64,000 nt of DNA from an uncultured Cohaesibacter sp. (GTDB lineage Bacteria > Pseudomonadota > Alphaproteobacteria > Rhizobiales > Cohaesibacteraceae): NCBI RefSeq assembly GCF_963667045.1, contig NZ_OY762934.1, positions 1,357,501-1,421,500 of the forward strand, written 5' to 3'. Numbering within the stretch: the first letter of the stretch is position 1; every line of letters starts with the position of its first letter. Positions 62,946-64,000 of this stretch are shown one piece after another. A program made the position numbers and the translations under genes. Under the pieces are notes generated by a model. That model did no database searches, was not told the origin of the DNA, and saw only the letters and a program-made list of their open reading frames with translations.

Positions 62946-63413
62946 ATGACACTCGAGAAACTCGACAAAAGAGACCGCCAAATCCTCAATCTGTTGCAGG
63001 ACAACGGACGGCTGAGCAATGCGGAGCTGGCAGAGAAGGTGAACCTTTCCGCTTCCGCCTGCCTCCGTCGCGTCAAGCAGCTCGAAGACAGCGGGCTGGT
63101 GGAAGGCTATCACATGCAGCTGGACATGAAGGCCTGCGGCATGTCGGGGGTTGCTTTCGTGTTCGTGACGCTGGATGGACAGGGACGGGATTCCCTGGCG
63201 CGCTTCGAGCGAGCAATCAAGGAAATCAACGAGATACAGGACTGCTACCTGCTCGCCGGACAATATGATTATCTCTTGCGGGTCATCTATCGCAATGCGT
63301 CCGATCTGGAGCGCGTTCACCACGACATCCTGACCAACCTGCCCGGCGTTGTCAGGGTCAACTCCACCCTGACACTGAGAGCGGTCAAGCACACCGGCAA
63401 GCTCGAAGTCTGA
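62946..63413 (+). CDS. Lrp/AsnC-family regulator of alanine dehydrogenase
   Basis: A 155-residue protein. The N-terminal winged helix-turn-helix is LDKRDRQILNLLQDNGRLSNAELAEKVNLSASACLRRVKQLEDSG. The C-terminal RAM ligand/oligomer domain starts at VAFVFVTLDGQGR and includes EIQDCYLLAGQYDYLLRVIY. Divergent pairing with ald makes it an AldR-type regulator that responds to alanine or a related amino acid; this is by analogy. ATG 62946 is the start (no strong ribosome-binding site). Two matching operator sites lie in the spacer. Confidence 0.9.
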   Translation: MTLEKLDKRDRQILNLLQDNGRLSNAELAEKVNLSASACLRRVKQLEDSGLVEGYHMQLDMKACGMSGVAFVFVTLDGQGRDSLARFERAIKEINEIQDCYLLAGQYDYLLRVIYRNASDLERVHHDILTNLPGVVRVNSTLTLRAVKHTGKLEV

Positions 63414-63428
63414 GAAAATCCGACGCGA

Positions 63429-64000
63429 TCACCTAGCCAGCGGGAAGCGCACGATCACGGTGAGACCACCGCCTTCGGTCTCGGCCATCTCTATGGTGGC
63501 GTCATGATTTTCGGCCACCTTGCGAGCAATTGCAAGGCCAAGACCGAAGCCGGACGTGTCGTCCATGGTCCGCGCCTTGTCGCCGCGGGCGAAGGGCTCC
63601 TGCAGCAAAAACCGGTCTTCCTGAGCAATGCCCGGGCCATGATCGATCACCAGCAAGCAGGCAAAGTCGCCTTCCTGTCTCAGCGCAATTTCGCACGCCC
63701 CGGCATATTTGACGGCATTGTCGATCAGGTTGTCAATCAGCCGAATGAGAGCGTTGGGACGAGCCAGAATGGTCAGGCTCGTATAATCGGCCAACTCGAC
63801 CGCTTCGCCAGCGTCGCTCCACTCATAGGCCAGACTGTCTACCAGACTGCTCAGGTCCAGACGGACCGGTTTCTCTCCAGTTTCCCCCTTGCTGAAATAG
63901 GTCATCAATCGGGTCAGCAATCCGTCCATCATCGTAAGATCACGCAGAAAGGCCTTGCGCAGCTCTTCCGGTTCGACCGTATCGGCCCTGAGGCGCAGGC
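63429..64000 (-). CDS. sensor histidine kinase, C-terminal part
   Basis: The gene continues past the right edge; the last 190 residues are visible. The end of the dimerisation helix (LRKAFLRDLTMMDGLLTRLMTYF) is followed by the complete HATPase domain: N box NLIDNAVKYAG, G1 VIDHGPGI, a F-box-like FARGDKART and G2 SGFGLGLAIARKV. The upstream sensor domain and the phosphorylated His are outside the window. It ends 16 bases after the convergent Lrp-type gene's stop. The paired response regulator is not seen. Confidence 0.9.
   Translation of the reverse strand, partial: LRLRADTVEPEELRKAFLRDLTMMDGLLTRLMTYFSKGETGEKPVRLDLSSLVDSLAYEWSDAGEAVELADYTSLTILARPNALIRLIDNLIDNAVKYAGACEIALRQEGDFACLLVIDHGPGIAQEDRFLLQEPFARGDKARTMDDTSGFGLGLAIARKVAENHDATIEMAETEGGGLTVIVRFPLAR

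Noticed and set aside
62727-63392. N-terminal extension of the ald frame
   Set aside because: It is antisense to the Lrp-type gene; Ald homologues start at MLIGCPKE.
1-64000. tRNA, rRNA, CRISPR, insertion sequence or prophage
   Set aside because: No cloverleaf with a GGTTCRA arm, no rRNA-like stretch, no evenly spaced direct repeats and no transposase or integrase frame were found by reading; a tRNAscan or Infernal run would settle it.

Overview
This is a chromosomal window from an alphaproteobacterium, most likely of the order Hyphomicrobiales (Rhizobiales). The evidence is a compact atpI-B-E-F'-F cluster with the alphaproteobacterial duplicated b/b' stator subunits, a histone-deacetylase-like amidohydrolase near xseB, a complex-I-like helix-hairpin-helix membrane protein, a RES-domain protein, several DUF805 proteins and a Lrp regulator divergent from alanine dehydrogenase. 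Base composition is moderately GC-rich. A Cohaesibacter-like source is possible but is only an impression. I see no rRNA, tRNA, CRISPR array, insertion sequence, prophage or integrase. Nearly all of it looks like core chromosome carried in short operons.

Layout. 0-5.1 kb: a YchJ protein cut by the left edge, a small membrane protein, xseB, a lipoprotein, a histone-deacetylase-like hydrolase and three consecutive DUF805 membrane proteins. 5.1-9.4 kb: nadA-nadB-nadC on the minus strand, with a palindromic operator far upstream. 9.3-14.6 kb: the least gene-dense part. It holds two candidate non-coding RNAs, a lipoprotein, pdxH, a LysE-type exporter, a 52-residue peptide, a TetR regulator and an unrecognised protein. 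14.7-17.8 kb: the ATP synthase F0 operon, read leftward from a consensus promoter. 18.5-27.4 kb: a pair of M16 peptidases (one catalytic, one without the zinc motif), a Sua5-type tRNA-modification enzyme, mscL, a Tat-exported 5'-nucleotidase and an M20 amidohydrolase. 27.4-33.8 kb: a GGDEF-EAL protein, an OmpA / 37-residue peptide / HHH-domain operon, and a YcaQ-type DNA glycosylase. 33.8-42.5 kb: a Cys-rich 47-residue peptide, a HAD phosphatase, two D-2-hydroxyacid dehydrogenases flanking an MTA/SAH-type nucleosidase, a cation/proton antiporter, a RES protein, a CbpA-like DnaJ and an M42 aminopeptidase.

42.5-50.3 kb: an XRE regulator fused to a two-helix membrane domain, lrgA-lrgB, a small membrane protein whose ribosome-binding site lies in a hairpin, poxB, dxs and a TPR protein. 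51.0-61.4 kb: a VOC protein, a second LysE-type exporter, a SCO copper chaperone, tlyA, ubiA, purD, a FecR-domain protein, a TRAM/Fe-S RNA methyltransferase, two paralogous small membrane proteins and an AHSA1-like protein. 61.6-64 kb: ald, its divergent Lrp-type regulator with two matching operator sites, and the 3' part of a sensor histidine kinase.

How the genes work together: nadABC make nicotinate mononucleotide from aspartate. The atp genes make the membrane half of ATP synthase. dxs (DXP, precursor of isoprenoids) and ubiA (ubiquinone ring prenylation) feed a quinone chain that poxB can also reduce. ald and its Lrp regulator connect alanine to pyruvate. I did not find a complete new defence or biosynthetic system. 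The most unusual items are two small Cys-containing peptides, two structured intergenic RNAs, a translation-masking hairpin, the DUF805 triplet and the matched Lrp sites.
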